From Pontibacter burrus (GTDB lineage Bacteria; Bacteroidota; Bacteroidia; Cytophagales; Hymenobacteraceae), in the NCBI RefSeq assembly GCF_010686685.1, contig NZ_JAAGWD010000008.1, forward strand, positions 62,001 to 126,000: a stretch of 64,000 nucleotides of DNA, given 5' to 3'. Position 1 is the stretch's first letter; every line of letters begins with the position of its first letter. The translations under genes and the position numbers were made by a program. This document shows positions 9,034 to 16,401 of the stretch, in pieces. The notes below the pieces were generated by a model, which had not been told where the DNA came from, ran no database searches, and saw only the letters and a list, made by a program, of their open reading frames with translations.

Positions 9034-9948
9034 ATGTCACATTCACATCACCACGGCCATCACCACCATCATCATAGCGAAAGCAATATAAAGGTAGCTT
9101 TTTTCCTGAATCTCGGTTTTACCATACTTGAGTTTATCGGGGGTTTCTGGATAAACAGCGTGGCTATTATGTCAGACGCATTGCACGACCTGGGTGACTC
9201 GCTCTCGCTGGGAATGGCCTGGTATTTCGAAAAGCTATCTAAAAAAGGAAGCGACCGCACGTTTTCTTATGGCTATAAACGCTTTTCGCTGCTTGGTGCT
9301 GTTACGAACTCGGTGGTGTTGCTAGTAGGTTCTTTTATCATTCTTTCGGAAGCACTGCCCCGGCTATGGAATCCCGAATCGGTGAATGCCGCCGGTATGA
9401 TCGGGTTTGCGCTACTGGGCGTGGTAGTAAATGGTGCGGCAATGCTCCGTTTAAAGAGCGACAACTCTATAAATGAACGGGTGGTGCGCCTGCATTTGCT
9501 GGAAGATGTGTTAGGCTGGATTGCAGTACTGGTGGGCGGTATTATCCTCTATTTCTTCGACTGGCCAATTATAGACCCCTTACTTTCAATCGGGATAACA
9601 CTGTTCGTACTTTATAATGTTGTAAAAAATCTGCGCCAGAGTCTTACCATTCTGCTGCAAGGTACCCCGCCCGAACTGGATACAGAAGCTATTCAGCAAC
9701 GCATTACAAGCCTGCCGGCAGTTGAGTCTATTCACGACCTGCACATCTGGACACTGGATGGATCTTACAATGTACTGACTTTACACGCAGTTGTAGCCGA
9801 AAACCTGCAGATGCATGAAGCGGAAACGATAAAACAGCAGATCCGGGACCTGCTAACAGACATAGGCGTGCAGCACATTACCATTGAACTGGAAAGACCT
9901 GGTTTTGACTGCGGGCACGTAGATTGCGGCGATCCTAGTTCTGGTTAA
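9034..9948 (+). CDS. Cation diffusion facilitator (CDF) zinc/cadmium-type exporter
   Basis: 304 residues from the ATG that begins the His-rich N-terminus MSHSHHHGHHHHHHSE; an in-frame upstream start would add 14 residues without family support. Six membrane segments. The transport-site pattern is visible as ALHDLGDS in helix II and the equivalent HLLEDVLGW in helix V. A cytoplasmic ferredoxin-like C-terminal domain follows (VESIHDLHIWTLDG...). The family exports Zn2+ and similar ions by proton antiport; the His-rich tail likely binds metal. Its 3' end overlaps the convergent DUF1801 gene by 14 bp. Confidence 0.93.
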   Translation: MSHSHHHGHHHHHHSESNIKVAFFLNLGFTILEFIGGFWINSVAIMSDALHDLGDSLSLGMAWYFEKLSKKGSDRTFSYGYKRFSLLGAVTNSVVLLVGSFIILSEALPRLWNPESVNAAGMIGFALLGVVVNGAAMLRLKSDNSINERVVRLHLLEDVLGWIAVLVGGIILYFFDWPIIDPLLSIGITLFVLYNVVKNLRQSLTILLQGTPPELDTEAIQQRITSLPAVESIHDLHIWTLDGSYNVLTLHAVVAENLQMHEAETIKQQIRDLLTDIGVQHITIELERPGFDCGHVDCGDPSSG

Positions 9949-10294
9949 GCAGTACTGCTTCGCGAATCAGTTCTGAAAAATAGTTCTCGTCGATATCAGT
10001 GGTAGTACGGATTTTAATGTGGTACGGCTGGCCGTTTCGGCTCACCAGTTTGCGGGCAGGATCAGTGAGCTCTTTGCCCCTGAAAAAACCGAAATGAATG
10101 CCGCTGCGCGAAGATGCGAAATAACACACTGGCCCGTAGAAGAAATAGCAAGGGTTATCCCAACGCACGCATTCTTCCAGGTGCGACACGGAGCCCAAGA
10201 TAATGCGTCTTACTTCCTGTGCCAGGGCTACCTTTTCCGGACTCAGTTTCTCGATGTATTCGTCTACCTGGTTCGTTGTAGCTTTAGTTCTCAT
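9935..10294 (-). CDS. DUF1801 (YdhG-like) protein
   Basis: 119 residues, soluble. It matches the DUF1801 pattern: VDEYIEKLSPEKVALAQEVRRIILG, then the WDNPCYFFYGPVCYF core and a C-terminal HIKIRTTTDIDENYFSELIREA helix. The family fold is known but no reaction is established. Convergent with, and slightly overlapping, the CDF gene. A second DUF1801 protein is encoded at 58106. Confidence 0.8.
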   Translation of the reverse strand: MRTKATTNQVDEYIEKLSPEKVALAQEVRRIILGSVSHLEECVRWDNPCYFFYGPVCYFASSRSGIHFGFFRGKELTDPARKLVSRNGQPYHIKIRTTTDIDENYFSELIREAVLLNQN

Positions 10295-11272
10295 AGTGTA
10301 TAGTTCGCTTTTGGCATGTTGATGGATAAATATACATTTAATTTAATACTCAAGCCAAATCAACAGATTAAATTGTTGTGGCAGAACCGGTATTAATGGG
10401 ATTTGATGGATTGATGCTGTTAGCTGTGGTTGGCCATAGTTTTATAGTTGGCATAGTAGGGCATTCGCTGGCGCGGGTTTGCAACCCGTATCTACTTATA
10501 GGGTTGAGTTTGTAACTCAACTGGCCTGAAAGGACAGGAATGACAATGGTGTTGGCTATAGTTCTATAGTTACGGTTGGTCATCCCCCTACCCCCTTCGA
10601 AGGGGGACTTTCTGCCTTTGCTATAGTTTGACCTATAGTTTTATAGTTATTTTTTTCAAACCACCCCTACCCCTCCCAAGAGGGGAATTCTGCTTTTACA
10701 TTTCAACAGTTATAGTTCTATAGTTCCAGACCATGAGCAGGCAGGCGCAGCCTGCCCTAAGGAATTACTACCACGAAAAGGCGATGCAACTATAACATCT
10801 CTATCTATAAGAACTATAGCTATCGAAGGATTTCAGTCTTTGGGTTGAGCGCCTTGTAGATTTCTGGTGCCGCAGGCATTGTGAGGAACGAGCAAAAGAA
10901 ATGTACACCGCGCGATGCCCGAAGACGAGGCCTCGCGGCCGTGAGCGCACCAAAGCTGAATTGAAACGATAGGTAGGTGAAGCTCCCAGGATTGGAAGTG
11001 GCTATGAAACTATAGCTTGGTTCAGGTTGTAATGAGCTTCAACTATAGCAATAGACGCTCGTAGGAGCTGCGCACGCTACGAGGTCTGTAGTAAATATAG
11101 GCCTTATAAGATGTCTCGACTAACGCTCGACATGACAAAAGAAACTATAGTCTGTGATAGATTTAGGCTGTGATAGATTTCTCACTTGTTCGAAATGACA
11201 ATAAAGTAAACTATGGATTTTCAGCTCCCTCGGCTAAGATCCGCAAGACAAAAAGAAACATTTCAGTTAACA
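10295..11272. repeat. Gene-free 1-kb block built from several dispersed repeat modules
   Basis: No believable gene. From left to right it holds: a partial copy of the ~105-bp inverted-end element (about 10468-10529), two C-rich hairpins (about 10583-10612 and 10660-10694), and a mosaic repeat (about 10657-11190). The mosaic includes the 20-mer at 10834-10853 found again at 63954-63973 (same strand) and at 55413-55432 (opposite strand), and the segment near 10910-10954 found reversed near 55309-55352. The octamer CTATAGTT/AACTATAG is very dense here. Confidence 0.75.
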
Positions 11273-11905
11273 CTACTTTAACCGCTCCAACAACCTGTTT
11301 TCCAATTCTACTAACTGGCAAAACCCTTTTGAGATAAGCTCTGTGCCTTGCCGGGTACGGAGGTAAATACTTGGGAAATTGGTAGCGCCGAGTGCAGCAA
11401 CAGACTCAAACTCATCATCGAGCTGCTGCATAATCTCTTCAGACTCGAAAAGAGCCAGGAACAGATTTTCGGAGACACCGAATAATGCGGCAATGTTTAC
11501 CAGTACTTTAGTATCATTCAGGTCCTGGCCTTCTGCAAAAAACGCGGAATGCATGGCTCTGAGAACTTCCAGGGTAAGCACAGGCCGGAGCAGGCGCATA
11601 CACAGCAAGGCACGGCAGGCAGGCTCTGTGGCAAACACCTGTTCTATTTTCAGGAAATATCTGAAATCGAAAGGCAGATGCGTGCGCTGCTGCACCCAAT
11701 GCCAGTTAGTGGCCAGTCGTTCGCGTTCCTGACGCTTGAGCGGTTGAGTGTTGTAAGCCTGCAGGTTGCCTAGCTGCACCTGTACCTGTAAGCGCCCCTG
11801 CCATAAGGCGGCCAGCCGGCGCACCACATAGGTAAAGCCGTAGCACCAGGCACACATCGGGTTTGTAATATAGAGGATAGTAGGCGTATTCGGAGACTGT
11901 ACCAT
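11273..11905 (-). CDS. DsbA-like thiol-disulfide oxidoreductase (COG3531-like)
   Basis: 210 residues without a signal peptide. The thioredoxin-like N-terminus carries a CAWC active site (Cys18, Cys21) in ITNPMCAWCYGF. A helical insert follows, then the cis-proline segment LGATNFPSIYL. The shape fits the predicted protein-disulfide isomerase group COG3531 rather than periplasmic DsbA. Substrate unknown; absence of a leader suggests a cytosolic role. Flanked by the repeat block downstream and a short gap upstream. Confidence 0.82.
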   Translation of the reverse strand: MVQSPNTPTILYITNPMCAWCYGFTYVVRRLAALWQGRLQVQVQLGNLQAYNTQPLKRQERERLATNWHWVQQRTHLPFDFRYFLKIEQVFATEPACRALLCMRLLRPVLTLEVLRAMHSAFFAEGQDLNDTKVLVNIAALFGVSENLFLALFESEEIMQQLDDEFESVAALGATNFPSIYLRTRQGTELISKGFCQLVELENRLLERLK

Positions 11906-12018
11906 TTGTAGCGGCGTGGGTTTAGCTATAGTTTACAGCGGTCGGGCAATTCAGGTTATAAATCTACAGCTGCTTAATAAAACGAATTCATAATTCAACT
12001 AAGATAGAAAGGAAAAAC

Positions 12019-12061
12019 AAAACCCGCTGCCAGATGCTGTTTACAGTCCGGCAGCGGGTTT
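12019..12061 (-). terminator. Intrinsic terminator downstream of the HPF-like gene
   Basis: AAACCCGCTGCC / GGCAGCGGGTTT stem with about 18 bases in the loop, followed on the minus strand by a T-rich tract (TTTTGTTTTTCC). Confidence 0.8.
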
Positions 12062-12080
12062 ATATTTGATCAAACTATAG

Positions 12081-12386
12081 TTATCGTTTATCTAATTGGC
12101 GTTTCAACTTTTCTGAAACATTATCCAGCAGCTGGTACCAGTTATCGCCTTCATCATGGGCAAACACATCGTTGCCAGGCACACCTACACGCATGCGCAC
12201 ACTTTTCTGATTCGTAGCCTGCTTCGCTTCTTCTTTAAAATAAACATCCACTGAATCTATTTTGGTACCATGGCGCTTCAACTTTGTAATTATCTCCCGG
12301 ATGTTCTGCTGAATGGTATCGGGAATTTCAATATCAACTGCCTGTATGTCTAGTTTAATGCCTTCAAAGTTCTCTGTGTAATTCAT
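12081..12386 (-). CDS. HPF/RaiA-family ribosome-associated protein
   Basis: 101 residues. The pattern IEIPDTIQQNIREIITKLKRHGTKIDSVDVYFKEE followed by RMRVGVPGNDVFAHDEGDNWYQLLDNVSEKLKRQLDK matches the short sigma-54 modulation / S30AE family. Members bind the 30S subunit decoding region and promote hibernation or 100S dimers under stress. The VFAHDEGDNWYQLLDN segment corresponds to the usual FxxxxxDxxxAID motif, though diverged. Divergent from the 12604 gene, sharing a 217-bp promoter region. Confidence 0.8.
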   Translation of the reverse strand: MNYTENFEGIKLDIQAVDIEIPDTIQQNIREIITKLKRHGTKIDSVDVYFKEEAKQATNQKSVRMRVGVPGNDVFAHDEGDNWYQLLDNVSEKLKRQLDKR

Positions 12387-12553
12387 AATATATCTGTTTT
12401 CGTAGGTGATGCCGGCAATTTTACCGGCTTTAATTGAGTAAAATTAAACGTACAGACCCGGCTTAGGTTCTTGCGATATGGCTATAGTTTTGTGCTGTCC
12501 GGGCAGGTTATATTCACTACTCAAAATATTTTACTCATTTTTCAGACTAACTA

Positions 12554-12584
12554 CTTGACTTTACGTAAACCGTTATTAACTTTG
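12554..12584 (+). promoter_or_regulatory. Bacteroidota-type promoter for the 12604 operon
   Basis: CTTG at 12554-12557 (one mismatch to the -33 TTTG), exactly 19 bases, then TAACTTTG at 12577-12584, a match to the -7 consensus TAnnTTTG. The start codon is 20 bp further on. The -7 element overlaps the left arm of the palindromic operator. Confidence 0.6.
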
Positions 12585-12595
12585 AAACTCAAAGT
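12579..12595. promoter_or_regulatory. Palindromic operator, copy 1
   Basis: ACTTTGA-AAC-TCAAAGT: a perfect 7-bp inverted repeat with a 3-bp centre. An identical 17-bp copy lies at 13560-13576, and identity extends to 24 bp (AA before... ACTTTA after). It overlaps the -7 box of the promoter, which suggests repression by the winged-helix protein encoded at 13235. Confidence 0.7.
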
Positions 12596-12603
12596 ACTTT
12601 ATT

Positions 12604-13227
12604 ATGAACCAACAGCAAGACCAGTTAGCTACCCTGCACGAGATCCGGAATATCATGGATCGTTCTTCCCGGTTTATTTCGCTTAGCGGACTTTCGGGAG
12701 TGGCGGCAGGCGTATCGGCGCTTATAGGTGCAGCGGTCGTAAAATGGTACCTGGTATCAAACAATATCGTTTACAATGAGATTTATGGCCTTACGCTAAC
12801 CAGAGAGGCCATCATCTTTATACTATCGGTTGCAGCATTGGTATTTATACTCGCCCTGTCTTCGGCTACCTATTTTACGGCACGCAATGCCAAGAAAAAA
12901 AGCCATCGTGTCTGGGACAGCAAAACAGAACGTATGCTGATCAACCTGTTTATACCGTTGGCAGCTGGCGGTATCTTTTGCGCTATACTGATGTATCATA
13001 GCCTGTTTTATTTAGTAGCACCAGTCATGCTTATTTTTTATGGCTGTGCCTTACTAAATGCCAGCAAGTATACCCTGAGCGATATCCGGTACCTGGGCAT
13101 TATTGAGATTGCACTGGGGCTGGTCGCCAGCTTTTTTGTGGGGTATGGTTTATTAGCCTGGACGTTGGGGTTTGGAGTGCTGCACATTGTGTACGGTACA
13201 CTGGTGTATTTTAAATACGAACGCTAG
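12604..13227 (+). CDS. Polytopic membrane protein, first gene of a regulator operon
   Basis: 207 residues with about six hydrophobic segments (for example GVAAGVSALIGAAVV, AIIFILSVAALVFILALSSA, IEIALGLVASFFVGYGLLAW) and a short charged N-terminus MNQQQDQLATLHEIRNIMDRSS. No enzymatic motif. It lies 7 bp before the winged-helix regulator gene, so the two form an operon; it may sense or anchor the signal that the regulator answers to, but that is inference. No named family recognised. Confidence 0.82.
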   Translation: MNQQQDQLATLHEIRNIMDRSSRFISLSGLSGVAAGVSALIGAAVVKWYLVSNNIVYNEIYGLTLTREAIIFILSVAALVFILALSSATYFTARNAKKKSHRVWDSKTERMLINLFIPLAAGGIFCAILMYHSLFYLVAPVMLIFYGCALLNASKYTLSDIRYLGIIEIALGLVASFFVGYGLLAWTLGFGVLHIVYGTLVYFKYER

Positions 13228-13234
13228 CAGGCAC

Positions 13235-13543
13235 GTGAAAGATTACCTTGAAAATATAAATAAAGCCTTCGAAAGCAGGGCGCGGTTAGGCATTATGTCG
13301 GTACTGATGGTGGAAGAGAAAACAGATTTTAACACCCTGAAAGAGACGCTGCAGCTAACAGACGGTAACCTGGCCAGTCACCTGCGTGCACTCGAAGAGG
13401 CGAACTACCTGCACGTAGAAAAGCAGTTTGTAGGCCGTAAACCAAACACTACTTACCAGGCTACCGATGCAGGCCGCGAAGCTTTTAAGAGCCACCTGGA
13501 CGCACTGGAGCAGTTAATTTTGAATAACCGGAACGGCATTTAA
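13235..13543 (+). CDS. Winged-helix transcriptional regulator (HTH_34-like), GTG start
   Basis: 102 residues from a GTG start at 13235, chosen because it follows the previous stop by 7 bp; a longer frame into the upstream gene has no family support. NKAFESRARLGIMSVLMVEEKTDFNTLKETLQLTDGNLASHLRALEEANYLHVEKQFVGRKPNTTYQATDAGREAF is a MarR/ArsR-like winged helix of the short HTH_34 type, with recognition helix DGNLASHLRALEEANY and a beta wing. Identical palindromes precede its own operon (12579) and the next gene (13612), so it is probably an autorepressor that also controls the downstream membrane-protein cluster. Confidence 0.88.
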   Translation: MKDYLENINKAFESRARLGIMSVLMVEEKTDFNTLKETLQLTDGNLASHLRALEEANYLHVEKQFVGRKPNTTYQATDAGREAFKSHLDALEQLILNNRNGI

Positions 13544-13559
13544 ATTTTTTTATTCATCA

Positions 13560-13576
13560 ACTTTGAAACTCAAAGT
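13560..13576. promoter_or_regulatory. Palindromic operator, copy 2
   Basis: Same 17-bp palindrome ACTTTGA-AAC-TCAAAGT as at 12579-12595, 36 bp before the start codon of the 13612 gene. The overlapping -7-like element reads CAACTTTG, one mismatch from TAnnTTTG, and no good -33 TTTG is seen, so this promoter would be weaker or differently spaced. Confidence 0.68.
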
Positions 13577-13611
13577 ACTTTAAAGCAAAAAAAACTATAA
13601 ATCTATAAACG

Positions 13612-13947
13612 ATGACACATCAAAGCGAAATACACAATCAGCCTGTTCATCCGGCTCCGGTAGGGAAACGGATGCTGCTGGGGGCAGGAATAGGTTTGCT
13701 GCTTATCTCCTTCTTCCTGATCGGGGCAACAAAGGCGCCTGAATGGCCCACTTACTGGTGGATCAGGCCATTGCTGGTGGTACCGGCAGCTGGTGCACTG
13801 GGGGGGCTGTTCTTTTATAATATGGATCACCTGCGCAGCCAGGGCGGCTGGAGAACCGGACTTGCAAATGTGCTGAGCCTGCTGGTGTTCATAGTTGTGC
13901 TGTGGCTGGGTACTGTTTTAGGCCTGGCCGGTACTATGTGGGATTAA
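13612..13947 (+). CDS. Small membrane protein of the XrtN-region cluster
   Basis: 111 residues, three hydrophobic segments (LLGAGIGLLLISFFLIGAT, WIRPLLVVPAAGALGGLFFY, NVLSLLVFIVVLWLGTVLGLAG). Homologues in Bacteroidota are often given unsupported transporter names; nothing here indicates transport. It directly follows operator copy 2 and begins a run of five same-strand membrane-protein genes leading to the DUF4153 gene, with gaps of 46-55 bp. Confidence 0.78.
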   Translation: MTHQSEIHNQPVHPAPVGKRMLLGAGIGLLLISFFLIGATKAPEWPTYWWIRPLLVVPAAGALGGLFFYNMDHLRSQGGWRTGLANVLSLLVFIVVLWLGTVLGLAGTMWD

Positions 13948-14000
13948 GATACCTGAACAGCCAATTGAGAATAAAATCTGAAACTATAAACTATAGCAAC

Positions 14001-14330
14001 ATGACTGAAAGAAACAACTACCAGGGCGAAGTGGCCAAAAACGACGGTTCTATGGCCCTCACCATCATCAGCTGGATTTTCGGGCTGGCCTTCTTTGCAA
14101 TTGGCATCGTGAACACGTTCTGGGGAGGCGATACTGGCTTCGGAATTTTTATAGTGCTACTCTCACTGGTCTATTTTCTTCCTGCAAACGAGATCTTCCA
14201 TAAAATAACGGGCTACCGGCTTCCTCAATTCAGACTATTAAAGATCATACTGGGCATCTTCATTATCTGGGCAGCCATGGGCGTAGGCGAATTGTTCGAC
14301 AAGATCGAAATGATGACAAAAAGCTTTTAG
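14001..14330 (+). CDS. Small membrane protein, paralogue of the 14723 product
   Basis: 109 residues from the ATG at 14001; a longer in-frame ORF would overlap the previous gene by 46 bp. Three or four membrane segments. It aligns over its length with the protein encoded at 14723: shared pattern W-x-FG, G-I/V-x-N-x-F, SLV-(Y)FLP, N-x-x-F, KI-x-LG, and an acidic C-terminus ending in D-K/M-I. Tandem duplication within the cluster is likely. Function unknown. Confidence 0.78.
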   Translation: MTERNNYQGEVAKNDGSMALTIISWIFGLAFFAIGIVNTFWGGDTGFGIFIVLLSLVYFLPANEIFHKITGYRLPQFRLLKIILGIFIIWAAMGVGELFDKIEMMTKSF

Positions 14331-14381
14331 CAAACTATAACTATAACATAATAAAAACAATTAACTCAAAAACTAAATATT

Positions 14382-14672
14382 ATGATAACGCAAAACAAAA
14401 GACTTATCGGTATTGTGCTCGGAGTAGCGCTTATCCTTTCTATTCCCTTAATCGCCATGCAGTTTACAAATGAAGTAGACTGGAAGCTGTTCGATTTTGT
14501 GATCATGGGCGTGCTGCTCCTTGGCACGGGGCTAGTGATTGAACTGGTGATAAGAAAAGTAAGGAATATGGATTATCGTATTGGCTTAATTGCTTTAGCA
14601 CTTTTGATACTTTTCCTGATCTGGGCTGAGCTGGCAGTTGGCATTTTCGGGTCGCCGTTTGCCGGTAGTTAA
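14382..14672 (+). CDS. Small membrane protein, unknown function
   Basis: 96 residues with three hydrophobic segments (IGIVLGVALILSIPLIAMQF, FDFVIMGVLLLGTGLVIELV, IGLIALALLILFLIWAELAVGIF). The pattern ELAVGIFGSPFAGS at the C-terminus is seen in short hypothetical proteins of Bacteroidota. It lies between the two paralogues at 14001 and 14723 in the same orientation and is probably co-transcribed with them. Confidence 0.76.
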   Translation: MITQNKRLIGIVLGVALILSIPLIAMQFTNEVDWKLFDFVIMGVLLLGTGLVIELVIRKVRNMDYRIGLIALALLILFLIWAELAVGIFGSPFAGS

Positions 14673-14722
14673 GCAGCTGAACTATAGCAAGAGAGGATAA
14701 TTGAAACTTAAGCGAATCAGTG

Positions 14723-15013
14723 ATGGAAAACAAAACAACAATGCCAAACAAGCCAACCATCTGGACTATAGGTGCATGGGTATTCGGTATTCTGGTAATA
14801 CTGATCGGGGTACTGAATCTATTCCTGGTGCACCCGGTTCCGGGTGTTGCATACCTGCTTATTTCGCTGGTATTTCTTCCGCCTTCCAACGCCTGGTTCA
14901 GGAGGAAATTTGGCTTCTCCTTTCCGTTACTTGTCAAGATTGTGCTGGGCGTGGTGCTGATCATGTTCACGTTAGGTGTAAGCGACCTCGGCGACATGAT
15001 TGACAAGCTGTAA
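14723..15013 (+). CDS. Small membrane protein, paralogue of the 14001 product
   Basis: 96 residues from ATG at 14723 (an in-frame GTG lies one codon upstream). Contains the same W-V-FG...G-V-L-N-L-F...SLVFLPPSN...KIVLG...GVSDLGDMIDKL frame as the 14001 product. Three to four membrane segments. Gap to the next gene is 46 bp. No known role; retained as part of the operon. Confidence 0.78.
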   Translation: MENKTTMPNKPTIWTIGAWVFGILVILIGVLNLFLVHPVPGVAYLLISLVFLPPSNAWFRRKFGFSFPLLVKIVLGVVLIMFTLGVSDLGDMIDKL

Positions 15014-15059
15014 TTCTGACGTAGCAACTATAGCTTAATCCGGCAAAAAAACAGCAGCC

Positions 15060-16304
15060 ATGAAAGAAGAAATACTAACGCACCTCAACAACCCGGGCCA
15101 GCTCGAAAAGCTATACCGACATAACCGGGCACCTTTTACGCAGGAGTTCCGAGCCATTTATCCCGACCTGAAAGGTAACCCGTTGGCAGAGTTCTGGAAC
15201 GAACGCCTGCGCTACGAAAGCGACGACATTTCGTGGGGAACCAGCCGGGATCTGCTGCTGGTAGTATTGGCATCGCTGGTGGCAGGGTTTATTGCTAAAA
15301 TACCGGCTTATCTGCCCGTAGCGGAAGAGTTCTTCTATCCACGCAACATTGGCTTCATCGTTTTCCCATTGCTAACAGCCTATTTTGCCTGGAAGAACAA
15401 GTTGCAGGCCTATAAAACCGCGCTGCTCGGTGCCATCATGCTTGTTTCGCTGGTGTACATCAACCTATTGCCCGGCACTACCACAACCGACACCCTGGTA
15501 CTGGCCTGCCTGCACCTGCCTTTGCTGCTCTGGGCTGTACTGGGCGCGGCTTACACCGGCAACAATTTCAACAACTATAGCAGGCGGCTCGGGTACCTCC
15601 GCTTTAACGGTGACCTGCTCGTGATGACTGCCCTGCTGGTAATTGCCGGCGTGATCATGACAGGTATTACGATCGGTTTGTTCGCTATTATCGGGCTGCA
15701 GATAGAACAGTTTTATGCGGAGTACATTGGTATTTTCGGGGCGGCGGCCATTCCTATAGTTGCCACTCACCTTACCCAAACTAACCCGCAACTGGTAAAC
15801 AAGGTGTCTCCGGTTATCGCTAAAATATTCAGCCCGCTGGTGCTCATCATGCTTACCATTTACCTGATCGCAATCCCCTTTTCCGGCAAAGACCCTTACA
15901 ACGACCGCGATTTCCTGATCCTATTTAACATCCTGCTGGTCGGGGTAATGGCGCTTATCTTTTTCTCTATCGCTGATAACTCCCGGAAAGAGCAGGACGC
16001 CACCAGTACCTGGATCCTGTTGCTGCTGGCTATAGTTACCATTGTGGTAAACAGCATTGCCTTATCAGCCATAATGTTCCGGATAGCCGAATGGGGCATT
16101 ACACCAAACAGGCTGGCCGTTTTAGGCAGCAACATTCTCATTTTGTTCAACCTGCTCCTGGTTACCGGCTCGCTTTTCAGGGCAATTACCAAAAAGGCTG
16201 ATGTTGCCAGTCTGGGAAGAGCCATTGCCGCTTACCTGCCGGTTTATTTTATCTGGGTGGTGATCGTGGTGTTCCTGTTCCCGGTGCTGTTCGGGTTTAA
16301 GTAG
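15060..16304 (+). CDS. DUF4153-family polytopic membrane protein
   Basis: 414 residues. A cytosolic N-terminal ~55 residues (HLNNPGQLEKLYRHNRAPFTQEFRAIYPDL...WNERLRYE) is followed by ten or more membrane segments. This layout, including the PLAEFWNERL segment ahead of the first helix, fits DUF4153 proteins of Bacteroidota. Biochemical role unknown. It ends 97 bp before the XrtN substrate gene; the gap holds a 9-bp-stem hairpin at about 16359-16384 with no T-run, so read-through into the sorting genes is possible. Confidence 0.82.
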   Translation: MKEEILTHLNNPGQLEKLYRHNRAPFTQEFRAIYPDLKGNPLAEFWNERLRYESDDISWGTSRDLLLVVLASLVAGFIAKIPAYLPVAEEFFYPRNIGFIVFPLLTAYFAWKNKLQAYKTALLGAIMLVSLVYINLLPGTTTTDTLVLACLHLPLLLWAVLGAAYTGNNFNNYSRRLGYLRFNGDLLVMTALLVIAGVIMTGITIGLFAIIGLQIEQFYAEYIGIFGAAAIPIVATHLTQTNPQLVNKVSPVIAKIFSPLVLIMLTIYLIAIPFSGKDPYNDRDFLILFNILLVGVMALIFFSIADNSRKEQDATSTWILLLLAIVTIVVNSIALSAIMFRIAEWGITPNRLAVLGSNILILFNLLLVTGSLFRAITKKADVASLGRAIAAYLPVYFIWVVIVVFLFPVLFGFK

Positions 16305-16401
16305 GCATCGGTACCCAATACCTCTTATCTCAACTTCCTAAATAAGGTATCAATCTACCCGGCACTCACGTGGTGGGGTGCCGGAACTATGTCTGAAAAA
16401 A

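Noticed and set aside
16359-16384. Hairpin before the XrtN substrate gene as a terminator or riboswitch
   Set aside because: Stem of nine pairs but no U-tract and no aptamer-like structure; too little to call.
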